Of a stretch of DNA of 18,245 bases, positions 12,932 to 18,245 are shown in pieces (the stretch's first letter is position 1; every line of letters begins with the position of its first letter). The DNA lies in contig CAAGIE010000081.1 of the NCBI GenBank assembly GCA_900769835.1, forward strand, positions 1-18,245. Direction: 5' to 3'. Source of the DNA: an uncultured Oscillospiraceae bacterium. Its GTDB lineage: Bacteria > Bacillota > Clostridia > Oscillospirales > Oscillospiraceae. The notes beneath the pieces were generated by a model. That model worked only from the letters and a program-made list of their open reading frames with translations. It searched no databases and was not told the origin of the DNA. The translations under genes and the position numbers were made by a program.

Positions 12932-14944
12932 ATGTTGTTTTATAAGATCGAGGGAATGTTGGTGGAAACCGGTGCCGAAAATGAGGACAGCCGTCGTGCT
13001 CAGCGGGAGACCGCCAGAAGAATTTATATGAAAACCGAGGAATTCAACGATCGGTACGACCACTCCTATTGCTTTGTTTCCTCCTGCACAGACGGACTGC
13101 TGACCGCCGGCCTGGTCACCAGCCTGACGGAAAATATCCGGCACCAGGTGTCGATGTACCTCAATGAGATCGGTTGCCAGCTGAAGGACGACACCATCAC
13201 GGAGATCACCATTGGCAGCATCCAGCAACTTTTGGGCAGAGCAGACCACCTGGGCTATATCGAGGATGCCGAAGAGGTGCTGGAGAGATTCGGTATCGAT
13301 CGGGTGAACGGCCGACGGGGACGTGGTGTGGAGTTCGGTGAGAATATTATCTCCGACCGCAGTAAAACCGCCATTTATCGGGACATGGATCGCTACCTGA
13401 TGAGCGAAACCATGCGCCCGGAACTGGATCGCATCTATGCCGGCACCCAGAACCCCAGGGCAGTGGGTCACCCCGTGCATTATATCCTCCGGACGGACAA
13501 CGTGACCACCCGTCGGGAGGTCAGCAAACTGATTCTTCAGGCGCTCCATAGCAACCGCAGACTTCATAGCCGCCGTTATTGCTTTTTGAACTTCCGTCCC
13601 GGTCAGGATTTTTCTGTTCTGGCCTACGATAGTTTGTACCACGTGTGTGCCGGCGGCGCAGTAGTGGTGCGTTATTTGGCCAACGATGACTCCGAGGAGG
13701 AAGATGTAGCCACCGGCGAGCGGGAGACCATCCAGTGCATTTGCGAGGTGGCAAAGCGCCACCGCAATCAGGTGCTGACCATCTTCTGCCTGCCCCGGGA
13801 GTGCAAACACGCAAAGGCGTTGTTCCTGGAAAATCTCGGCACCATGACTATGGTGGAACTGCAGGAGGACTACTGCGACCACACCCGCGCCAAGGACTTT
13901 TTGAAGATGCTGGCAAGGGAGAGCCATGTTCGTACGGACAAGGCGCTGTTTGCAAAACTGGATCCCCGGCAGAACTATTTGGCAACGGAACTTAACGAGA
14001 TTTACGACGAGTGGTACAACGCGAAACTCAAGAACACCGTCTACCCCCAGTATAAGGATCTGCAGGTGGTAAAGCAGGAGGTAGTCAAAGCGGCACCCAG
14101 AGGCTCTGCTCACGACGAATTGCAGGAAATGATCGGCTTGAGCCAGGCCAAAGCGGTGATCCGCAAGGCGCTGAACTACTATAAAATGCAGAAACTCTAC
14201 GAGGATAAGGGTATGAAGCAGGATACGCCTGCCATGCACATGGTCTTTACCGGCAACCCCGGCACCGCCAAGACCACTGTTGCCAGACTGTTCGCCCGCA
14301 TTATGAAAGATAACGGCCTGCTGTCCAAGGGGCAGTTGGTGGAGGTGGGGCGCGGCGACCTGGTGGGGAAATACGTGGGCTGGACGGCCCAGACTGTCCA
14401 GGCAAAGTTCAAGGCGGCCAAGGGCGGCGTGTTGTTCATTGATGAGGCCTATTCTTTGGTGGACCACCATAGCGGCTCTTTTGGTGACGAAGCCATCAAC
14501 ACCATCGTTCAGGAGATGGAGAACCATCGGGAGGACGTGGTGGTGATCTTTGCCGGCTACCCCAACGAGATGGAGAAATTTCTCCAAAAGAATCCCGGTC
14601 TGCGTTCCCGCATCGCATTCCACGTGCCTTTTGCCGACTACGATACGGAGGAACTGTGTAGCATCGCCCGGCTGATGGGTAAGAGTAAGGGCATTTCCTT
14701 TGAGCCGGAAGCGATGGAGAAATTGCGCGTTGCCTTTGATGCGGTGCGCCGGCAGACCGATTTCGGCAATGGCCGTTATGTCCGTAATATTCTGGAGCAG
14801 GCGAAGATGAACCAGGCCTCCCGCTTGCTGGAATATGATTTCGATGCCATCACCGCACAGGAGATCAAGACCATCAAGGCCGAGGATATCGTGGTTCCCG
14901 AGGTGAAGACCGACGGAAAGCGTACCATCGGTTTTGCGGTTTAA
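12932..14944 (+). CDS. CbbX/SpoVK-type AAA+ ATPase with large N-terminal domain
   Basis: A 670-residue protein. Residues about 390-655 are one AAA+ module of the CbbX/SpoVK family. Walker A is GNPGTAKTT (441-449, Ala where Gly is usual), followed by VEVGRGDLVGKYVGWTAQTV. Walker B is VLFIDEAYSL (500-509), sensor 1 lies in VVVIFAGYPNEMEKFL, and the arginine finger in NPGLRSRI. Such ATPases form hexamers that remodel or unfold partner proteins; CbbX acts on Rubisco, but no Rubisco is present here. The N-terminal 380 residues contain no domain I recognise; VLTIFCLPRE and AGGAVVVRYL suggest an alpha/beta fold. The start is ATG 12932, 8 nt after GGAGG; the in-frame GTG 12917 lies inside that binding site. 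The 290-aa gene follows after 8 nt, so the two probably form a working pair. Confidence 0.9.
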   Translation: MLFYKIEGMLVETGAENEDSRRAQRETARRIYMKTEEFNDRYDHSYCFVSSCTDGLLTAGLVTSLTENIRHQVSMYLNEIGCQLKDDTITEITIGSIQQLLGRADHLGYIEDAEEVLERFGIDRVNGRRGRGVEFGENIISDRSKTAIYRDMDRYLMSETMRPELDRIYAGTQNPRAVGHPVHYILRTDNVTTRREVSKLILQALHSNRRLHSRRYCFLNFRPGQDFSVLAYDSLYHVCAGGAVVVRYLANDDSEEEDVATGERETIQCICEVAKRHRNQVLTIFCLPRECKHAKALFLENLGTMTMVELQEDYCDHTRAKDFLKMLARESHVRTDKALFAKLDPRQNYLATELNEIYDEWYNAKLKNTVYPQYKDLQVVKQEVVKAAPRGSAHDELQEMIGLSQAKAVIRKALNYYKMQKLYEDKGMKQDTPAMHMVFTGNPGTAKTTVARLFARIMKDNGLLSKGQLVEVGRGDLVGKYVGWTAQTVQAKFKAAKGGVLFIDEAYSLVDHHSGSFGDEAINTIVQEMENHREDVVVIFAGYPNEMEKFLQKNPGLRSRIAFHVPFADYDTEELCSIARLMGKSKGISFEPEAMEKLRVAFDAVRRQTDFGNGRYVRNILEQAKMNQASRLLEYDFDAITAQEIKTIKAEDIVVPEVKTDGKRTIGFAV

Positions 14945-14952
14945 GGAAACCT

Positions 14953-15825
14953 ATGGAACAGAAACTTCAATATCGGCAACGGGACGCGGTGTGTGTCCGG
15001 CATATCACGGTGGAAAACTTCGGGTCGGTGGATGTGTTCGATGCAAAACTGACCCCTCAACTGAACCTGCTGGAAAGCCGCTTTTCCCATCAACTTGCGG
15101 CGGCACTGGATTTTCTGCTGTGTCGCCCCGGGGGAAAAGAAATATCCTCCCTCTGGGTGAGGGAGGATACTCGGGTTTTTGCCGAGATCTGCCTGGCAGA
15201 TGCTACCTTTTTGGTCGGAGGGACTCCCACGGAGGGACGGTTGCAGTTGCGGGCAACAGATCCCACCGGAGCAGATGCCACCAAGCGCTATCAATATGCC
15301 TTGTCCCACACCCGGGAGCAGGACGATGCGGAGGTCTTCGACGGACAAGACCCATCCGCGCCCCTGCGCCTGTACCGATACTATCAGCGGGAGGATCGGA
15401 AAGCCCTATCCGGGCGCCTTGCGGATACAAAAACATTCCGCAGTTATTTGCACCACTATATTCAAAACTTCCAACCGGAACCTCTCCGGGATCAAAAAGC
15501 CTATCGGGTGACCGTAGACCCAAGCGGCAGGTTTCGGGTGCGCCACCCCAAAATACCGGGCGAGGGAAACCTGAGCGAAACAGAACGAAAATTATTCCGC
15601 TATATCTGTTTTTTGAACACGGCGGAATTCTGGACGAATTTTGAAAAGATACGGGATCTGCACCACGGAAAAAAGCCATTGCTGATCCGAAACTTTGCGG
15701 AATTTCTGGACGAGTCCGTGGAGGTGGGGGAACTGATAAAAAGAACAAAAAAACTGCAGCGGCAGATTCTTCTTCTAACCGAACCGCTGACGGAAGAAAC
15801 AAGAAAGAAATGGCGCGGCGAATAA
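14953..15825 (+). CDS. Unknown 290-aa protein, degenerate RecF/SMC-like ATPase head
   Basis: The N-terminus (VRHITVENFGSVDVFDAKLT, then LNLLESRFSHQLAAALDFLL, residues 15-56) follows the RecF/SMC/AAA_15 pattern, where a strand and NFGS segment lead into the P-loop. The GxxGxGKS motif is absent, with ESRFSHQ in its place. NLSETERKLFRYICFLN (206-222) sits where the ABC signature would be. KPLLIRNFAEFLDE (241-254) sits where Walker B and the D-loop would be, with Arg-Asn for the acidic pair. I infer a catalytically dead ATPase fold. Residues about 160-276 are homologous to the 174-aa protein at 7601-8125. The gene starts 8 nt after the AAA+ stop, with AAGGA overlapping that stop, so it is translated from the same transcript. 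It ends in a strong terminator. It may be a partner or client of the AAA+ protein. Confidence 0.78.
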   Translation: MEQKLQYRQRDAVCVRHITVENFGSVDVFDAKLTPQLNLLESRFSHQLAAALDFLLCRPGGKEISSLWVREDTRVFAEICLADATFLVGGTPTEGRLQLRATDPTGADATKRYQYALSHTREQDDAEVFDGQDPSAPLRLYRYYQREDRKALSGRLADTKTFRSYLHHYIQNFQPEPLRDQKAYRVTVDPSGRFRVRHPKIPGEGNLSETERKLFRYICFLNTAEFWTNFEKIRDLHHGKKPLLIRNFAEFLDESVEVGELIKRTKKLQRQILLLTEPLTEETRKKWRGE

Positions 15826-15854
15826 AAAAGGACATCTAAAAGATGTCCTTTTTT
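15824..15854. terminator. Bidirectional terminator between the AAA+ operon and the hydrolase gene
   Basis: AAAAAAGGACATCT (15824-15837) pairs perfectly with 15841-15854 around AAA. Both strands leave through six Ts, so it serves the plus gene ending at 15825 and the minus gene ending at 15884. Confidence 0.92.
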
Positions 15855-15883
15855 GTGTTTGTAAAAGAAATGACCCGGCAGGC

Positions 15884-16978
15884 TTATTGATGAAATGTTT
15901 TCAAAACGGCCTGCATCAATTCTTCATTGACCTCGCTGTATAGCGCGTGGTCTACGCGCTTGCAGAATGCGGCGGTTTCTTCGGGCGTCAGATCCCGATC
16001 CAGTTCCTTTTTCAGTTGCTTGAGTTCCTTTTCCACCTGCTTCTGGTAGGCAACTGCCCGCTCCGAGTGCAGAATGGTGTTGTGTCCTGCGTGAGGGCCG
16101 TTGCCCACATAGTAGGTCACGTTGTTCTGCCGGATCTCGTCCCGGTGGGAGATCACGGCCTGATCGTGATAACTGATCACAAAGTCCCGGGTGCCGTGGG
16201 CGATCAGGACCGGAATATCGGTACTGTTGATACCCCTCACCGCATCGAGTTTGGTGTAATCATTGAAAAGGTAAGTCTGATAGGCGTCCAGAAAGTCCTT
16301 GGGGAAACCGCCCACCAGCGAGTCCTTGAGAGAGCCTGCATATTGCGCATATTGCTCGCCTTTTTCCACCAGCAGCGTATAGCCACTGTTAAAGGGTGCC
16401 ACCGCCGCGCAACCGCAGACGTTCTTGTGGAGGGAAAGCACCGAGGTGGCCGCATAGCCGCCCCAGGAATGGCCGAATAAGTATAGTTTGTATTTGCGCA
16501 ACAGTCGATCGTTTTTGATGTAGGTCAGCGCGTGATCCAGATTCACCAGAGGGGTACACATACCCACAGTGGAGTCGCCCTCAGAGGCATAGGTGCCTTG
16601 GCAGTCGTAAGTAAATACCGCGTATCCGTTGCGGACAAAGTAGGCGATAAAGGGAAGGTAATCGTCGGCGCCTGCGTGCATGCCGTGGCAAACCACCACC
16701 ATTTCCTTCGCACCGTCGCAAGGGTAAAAATAGCCCTGAAGTTTCCATTGCCCGCTGGGGAAGAAGAAAGCGGTGCGGGGGAGTTGGTCGTCTACGCGAC
16801 TGTAATCGAACTGGCCGAAGACGGTGTGGATGTCCCGCTTTTCATAACGGGGGAAGAAGGAGTCGTAGAGCGCCTTTGCGGCAAGGAGCGTTCCGGTTTG
16901 CAGGCCGGAGGCCAGCGCGGACCGGGCAAAGATCTTCGCGTTATCGATCAAGTTTTTCTTAAAGTCATTCGCTCCCAT
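15884..16978 (-). CDS. Alpha/beta hydrolase (serine aminopeptidase/lysophospholipase-like, S33-type fold)
   Basis: A 364-residue protein with a complete alpha/beta-hydrolase layout. The oxyanion region is VVVCHGMHAGADDYLPF (94-110), with YDCQGTYASEGDS after it. The nucleophile elbow is GHSWGG with Ser171. The acid is Asp265 in AHGTRDFVIS, and the base is His296 or His299 in NGPHAGHN. There is no signal peptide; the N-terminal 45 residues include a mildly hydrophobic stretch. A charged helical lid or tail (EKELKQLKKELDRDLTPEE) follows the catalytic core. Substrate is unknown: esterase, thioesterase or peptidase are all possible. ATG 16978 follows AAGGAAAGGGG at about 8-nt spacing. It is a monocistronic unit, convergent with the AAA+ operon. 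Confidence 0.9.
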   Translation of the reverse strand: MGANDFKKNLIDNAKIFARSALASGLQTGTLLAAKALYDSFFPRYEKRDIHTVFGQFDYSRVDDQLPRTAFFFPSGQWKLQGYFYPCDGAKEMVVVCHGMHAGADDYLPFIAYFVRNGYAVFTYDCQGTYASEGDSTVGMCTPLVNLDHALTYIKNDRLLRKYKLYLFGHSWGGYAATSVLSLHKNVCGCAAVAPFNSGYTLLVEKGEQYAQYAGSLKDSLVGGFPKDFLDAYQTYLFNDYTKLDAVRGINSTDIPVLIAHGTRDFVISYHDQAVISHRDEIRQNNVTYYVGNGPHAGHNTILHSERAVAYQKQVEKELKQLKKELDRDLTPEETAAFCKRVDHALYSEVNEELMQAVLKTFHQ

Positions 16979-17001
16979 CTGTAAACCCCTTTCCTTACAT
17001 T

Positions 17002-17010
17002 TTTATAGCA
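17002..17010 (-). promoter_or_regulatory. Probable extended -10 of the hydrolase gene
   Basis: On the minus strand TGCTATAAA, an extended -10. The -35 at 17-nt spacing (CTAAAT) is poor. Confidence 0.45.
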
Positions 17011-17077
17011 ACACTTGCTTATATATTTAGTTTACCGCAAATTCCTAAATTCTTCAATAGTAAATATCTTTGCAAAA

Positions 17078-17111
17078 CAAACGAAGCTATGAATTGTATC
17101 ATAGCTTCGTT
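17078..17111 (-). terminator. Terminator of tRNA-Leu
   Basis: A perfect 13-bp stem (AACGAAGCTATGA at 17080-17092 with 17099-17111) around a six-nt loop lies 6 nt beyond the tRNA 3' end. On the minus strand it leaves through TGTTTT. Confidence 0.8.
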
Positions 17112-17117
17112 CTTTTG

Positions 17118-17200
17118 TGGTACGGGCGACAGGACTTGAACCTGCACGGTTACCCATTGGAACCTAAATCCAACGTGTCTGCCAATTCCACCACGCCCGC
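17118..17200 (-). tRNA. tRNA-Leu, anticodon TAG
   Basis: An 83-nt class II tRNA with encoded CCA (minus-strand end at 17118-17120). The acceptor stem is GCGGGCG/CGCCCGT with a terminal G-U pair and discriminator A. The anticodon arm is TTGGA-TTTAGGT-TCCAA with anticodon TAG at 17164-17166. The T arm is CAGG-TTCAAGT-CCTG. The variable arm TGGGTAACCG and the D-arm GG pair fit leucine identity. It reads CUN-family leucine codons. A split partial copy of its 5' part lies just upstream (17235-17377). Confidence 0.95.
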
Positions 17201-17234
17201 ATTTATAAAATTGTTTTGGGGAGATTGGCGGGTT

Positions 17235-17377
17235 GTGTCTGCCAATTCCTCCTGTTGCGGTGCCCGATAAAATCTTCGGGCTTACGCATTTCCTCGATTT
17301 TATCGACCGCGGCCACTCGCTCGAGTCGCTTTTTCCGCCACCGGCGGCGCTTCTCTCGCTCCCCACGCCCGCATTTA
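17235..17377 (-). pseudogene. Split partial copy of the tRNA-Leu 5' region with 113-bp insert
   Basis: Bases 17235-17249 repeat tRNA positions 17175-17189 exactly, and 17363-17377 repeat 17191-17205 exactly, including about 5 nt of upstream flank. In the tRNA these segments are one base apart, but here 113 bp (17250-17362) separate them. The insert is GC-rich and structured: CGATAAAATC (17265-17274) pairs with 17296-17305, GCCCGA with TCGGGC, and CCGCC with GGCGG near 17335-17347. It has no anticodon or 3' half and cannot be a functional tRNA. It may be a scar of element integration at the tRNA or a local duplication with insertion. Confidence 0.65.
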
Positions 17378-17470
17378 AAAATAGCAGGCTTATTCTACCA
17401 CGCGGGCGGGAGGATGTCAACGGGCAGGGGACAAGTGTTTCGGTCCTTTGTTAAAAATTCACAAATTCCC

Positions 17471-17499
17471 TTGACATCAGGGTGGCTACAATGTAAAAT
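17471..17499 (+). promoter_or_regulatory. Promoter of rny
   Basis: Perfect TTGACA (17471-17476), 17-nt spacer, TAAAAT (17494-17499). A second TATAGT lies at about 17508. It implies a leader of about 200 nt. Confidence 0.82.
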
Positions 17500-17505
17500 A
17501 GATTT

Positions 17506-17706
17506 GGTATAGTGTACGCAGGAGAGTATGCCTTTGCGTTTCACTTTTTATCCGGTAGATACCGGGGTTGAATTTTGCGCCTCATGGCGTTGTTTGCGTA
17601 ACGATTTTCCGCAAAATGCGGTATTTTTACAATTTCACATCATGTGGCACGGAATGTCACCTCGGTTAAGATACCTAATTTTAACAAGGAGGTGTGCGTG
17701 TAGATT
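17506..17706 (+). promoter_or_regulatory. About 200-nt structured leader of rny
   Basis: Between the promoter and the start codon there are several small hairpins: CCGGTA/TACCGG near 17553-17566, CGCC/GGCG near 17578-17589, and CCGC/GCGG near 17609-17621 followed by TATTTTT, which could act as a weak attenuator. A 61-codon frame (17528-17713, AGGAG 4 nt before ATG) ends in ATGGTAG, overlapping the rny start. Its Cys/Arg/Trp-rich product looks non-coding. No known riboswitch class is recognised. Confidence 0.4.
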
Positions 17707-18245
17707 ATGGTAGCGATTTGGATAGCCGCCGTCATCGGTGCAGGTGCGCTGATTGTCGGTGCTGGTGTTGGTTCCATGATGCGTAAGCGTATTGCTGAGC
17801 GCCAGATTGGTTCCGCTGAGGCTGAAGCCACTCGTCTGATCAATGAAGCCATCCGCAGCGGCGAGAGCCGTAAGAAGGAAATGCTTCTGGAAGCCAAGGA
17901 CGAAATCCATAGATCTCGAACAGAGCACGAAAAAGAAGTCAAAGAACGTCGTAATGAACTTCAGAAGCAGGAGCGACGCCTGCAGCAGAAAGAGGAAACT
18001 CTCGACAAGAAAGCAGATGCTTTTGAGCGCAAGGAAGAGGAGCTGGCCCGCCGTATGGCAGAAGTGGCCACCGCCAAGGAAGAGGCAGAGGCCGTCAAGA
18101 AGGCTCACCTGGCTACCCTGGAGAAGCTCTCCGGCCTGTCTCAGGAGCAGGCAAAGCAGCATCTTCTGGCAACTGTGGAGGAGGAGATCCGCCACGATAC
18201 CGCTATGAAGATCAAGGAGATCGAGCAGCAGATGAAGGACGAGGC
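17707..18245 (+). CDS. rny: Ribonuclease Y, N-terminal part (runs off window end)
   Basis: The visible 179 codons give the typical N-terminus of RNase Y: one membrane anchor (MVAIWIAAVIGAGALIVGAG, residues 1-20), then a basic boundary (RKRIAERQIG), then a long highly charged coiled coil rich in Glu, Lys, Arg and Gln. The sequence AEATRLINEAIRSGESRKKE and the LEKLSGLSQEQAKQHLL segment near the end are characteristic. The KH and HD domains, which carry RNA binding and catalysis, lie beyond the window. RNase Y is the membrane-bound endonuclease that starts mRNA decay in many Firmicutes. ATG 17707 follows AAGGAGGTG at a long spacing of about 12 nt; an in-frame TAG at 17701 excludes an earlier ATG or GTG. 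Confidence 0.93.
   Translation, partial: MVAIWIAAVIGAGALIVGAGVGSMMRKRIAERQIGSAEAEATRLINEAIRSGESRKKEMLLEAKDEIHRSRTEHEKEVKERRNELQKQERRLQQKEETLDKKADAFERKEEELARRMAEVATAKEEAEAVKKAHLATLEKLSGLSQEQAKQHLLATVEEEIRHDTAMKIKEIEQQMKDE

Noticed and set aside
12890..14623. 577-codon minus-strand frame opposite the AAA+ gene
   Set aside because: It is antisense to a clear AAA+ gene; the long opening comes from codon bias, and its His/Gln-rich product matches no family.
14934..15644. 236-codon plus-strand frame overlapping the 290-aa gene
   Set aside because: It is in another frame of the coupled 290-aa gene, rich in Gly/Pro/Arg with no family features, and has no ribosome binding site of its own.
17019..17420. 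Minus-strand 133-codon frame with repeated GGIGRH
   Set aside because: It runs through the tRNA-Leu gene and its split copy; the GGIGRH and VQVQVLSP strings are the usual false translation of tRNA sequence.
1..18245. CRISPR array, insertion sequence or phage gene
   Set aside because: I saw no regularly spaced identical repeats with unique spacers, no transposase or integrase motifs, and no phage structural genes.

Overview
The window looks like chromosomal DNA of a Gram-positive anaerobe in class Clostridia, most likely an Oscillospiraceae/Ruminococcaceae-type gut bacterium. This is inferred from strong AGGAGG-type ribosome binding sites, sigma-A type promoters, moderate-to-high GC, a TraX-family protein, a clostridial EF-G paralogue, RNase Y, and short genes each closed by its own strong terminator. 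I cannot name a species.

Layout. Bases 1-5584 are mostly single-gene units: the 3' part of an EF-G-like translation factor, a TraX-family membrane acyltransferase (minus), an O-antigen-ligase/polymerase-like membrane protein, a MATE efflux transporter, and a small four-helix membrane protein. Each of the last three has a recognisable promoter and an intrinsic terminator. Bases 5600-15854 form a coherent accessory-looking block: a stand-alone ScoMcrA-type SRA-domain protein (minus), a WYL regulator, a 174-aa protein of unknown function (minus), a nucleotidyltransferase-PARG fusion (minus), a cytoplasmic BspA-type leucine-rich-repeat protein (minus), a second WYL regulator, a folded inverted-repeat element, a 57-aa protein, a CbbX/SpoVK-type AAA+ ATPase with a large unknown N-terminal domain, and a 290-aa degenerate RecF/SMC-like protein. 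The C-terminal half of the 290-aa protein is homologous to the 174-aa protein. Bases 15884-18245 return to ordinary genes: an alpha/beta hydrolase (minus), tRNA-Leu(TAG) (minus) with a split partial copy of itself beside it, and the start of rny (RNase Y), which runs off the end.

The main discovery is a shared promoter design. Five transcription units (SRA protein, 174-aa protein, nucleotidyltransferase-PARG fusion, 57-aa protein, AAA+ operon) each carry a 16-bp partly palindromic element, roughly GTMCCATTTATGGKAC, whose downstream edge lies exactly 11 nt before a TAnAAT-like -10. Four of the five have an extended TGn -10, and none has a normal -35. Further copies lie upstream of both WYL regulator genes, whose own promoters are conventional. 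I infer a regulon controlled by one or both WYL proteins, similar in design to PafBC-dependent promoters, which also place an element at fixed distance from the -10. The products suggest ADP-ribose/NAD handling, modified-DNA recognition and AAA+ remodelling. That fits a DNA-damage or phage-response programme, but function is not shown by the sequence.
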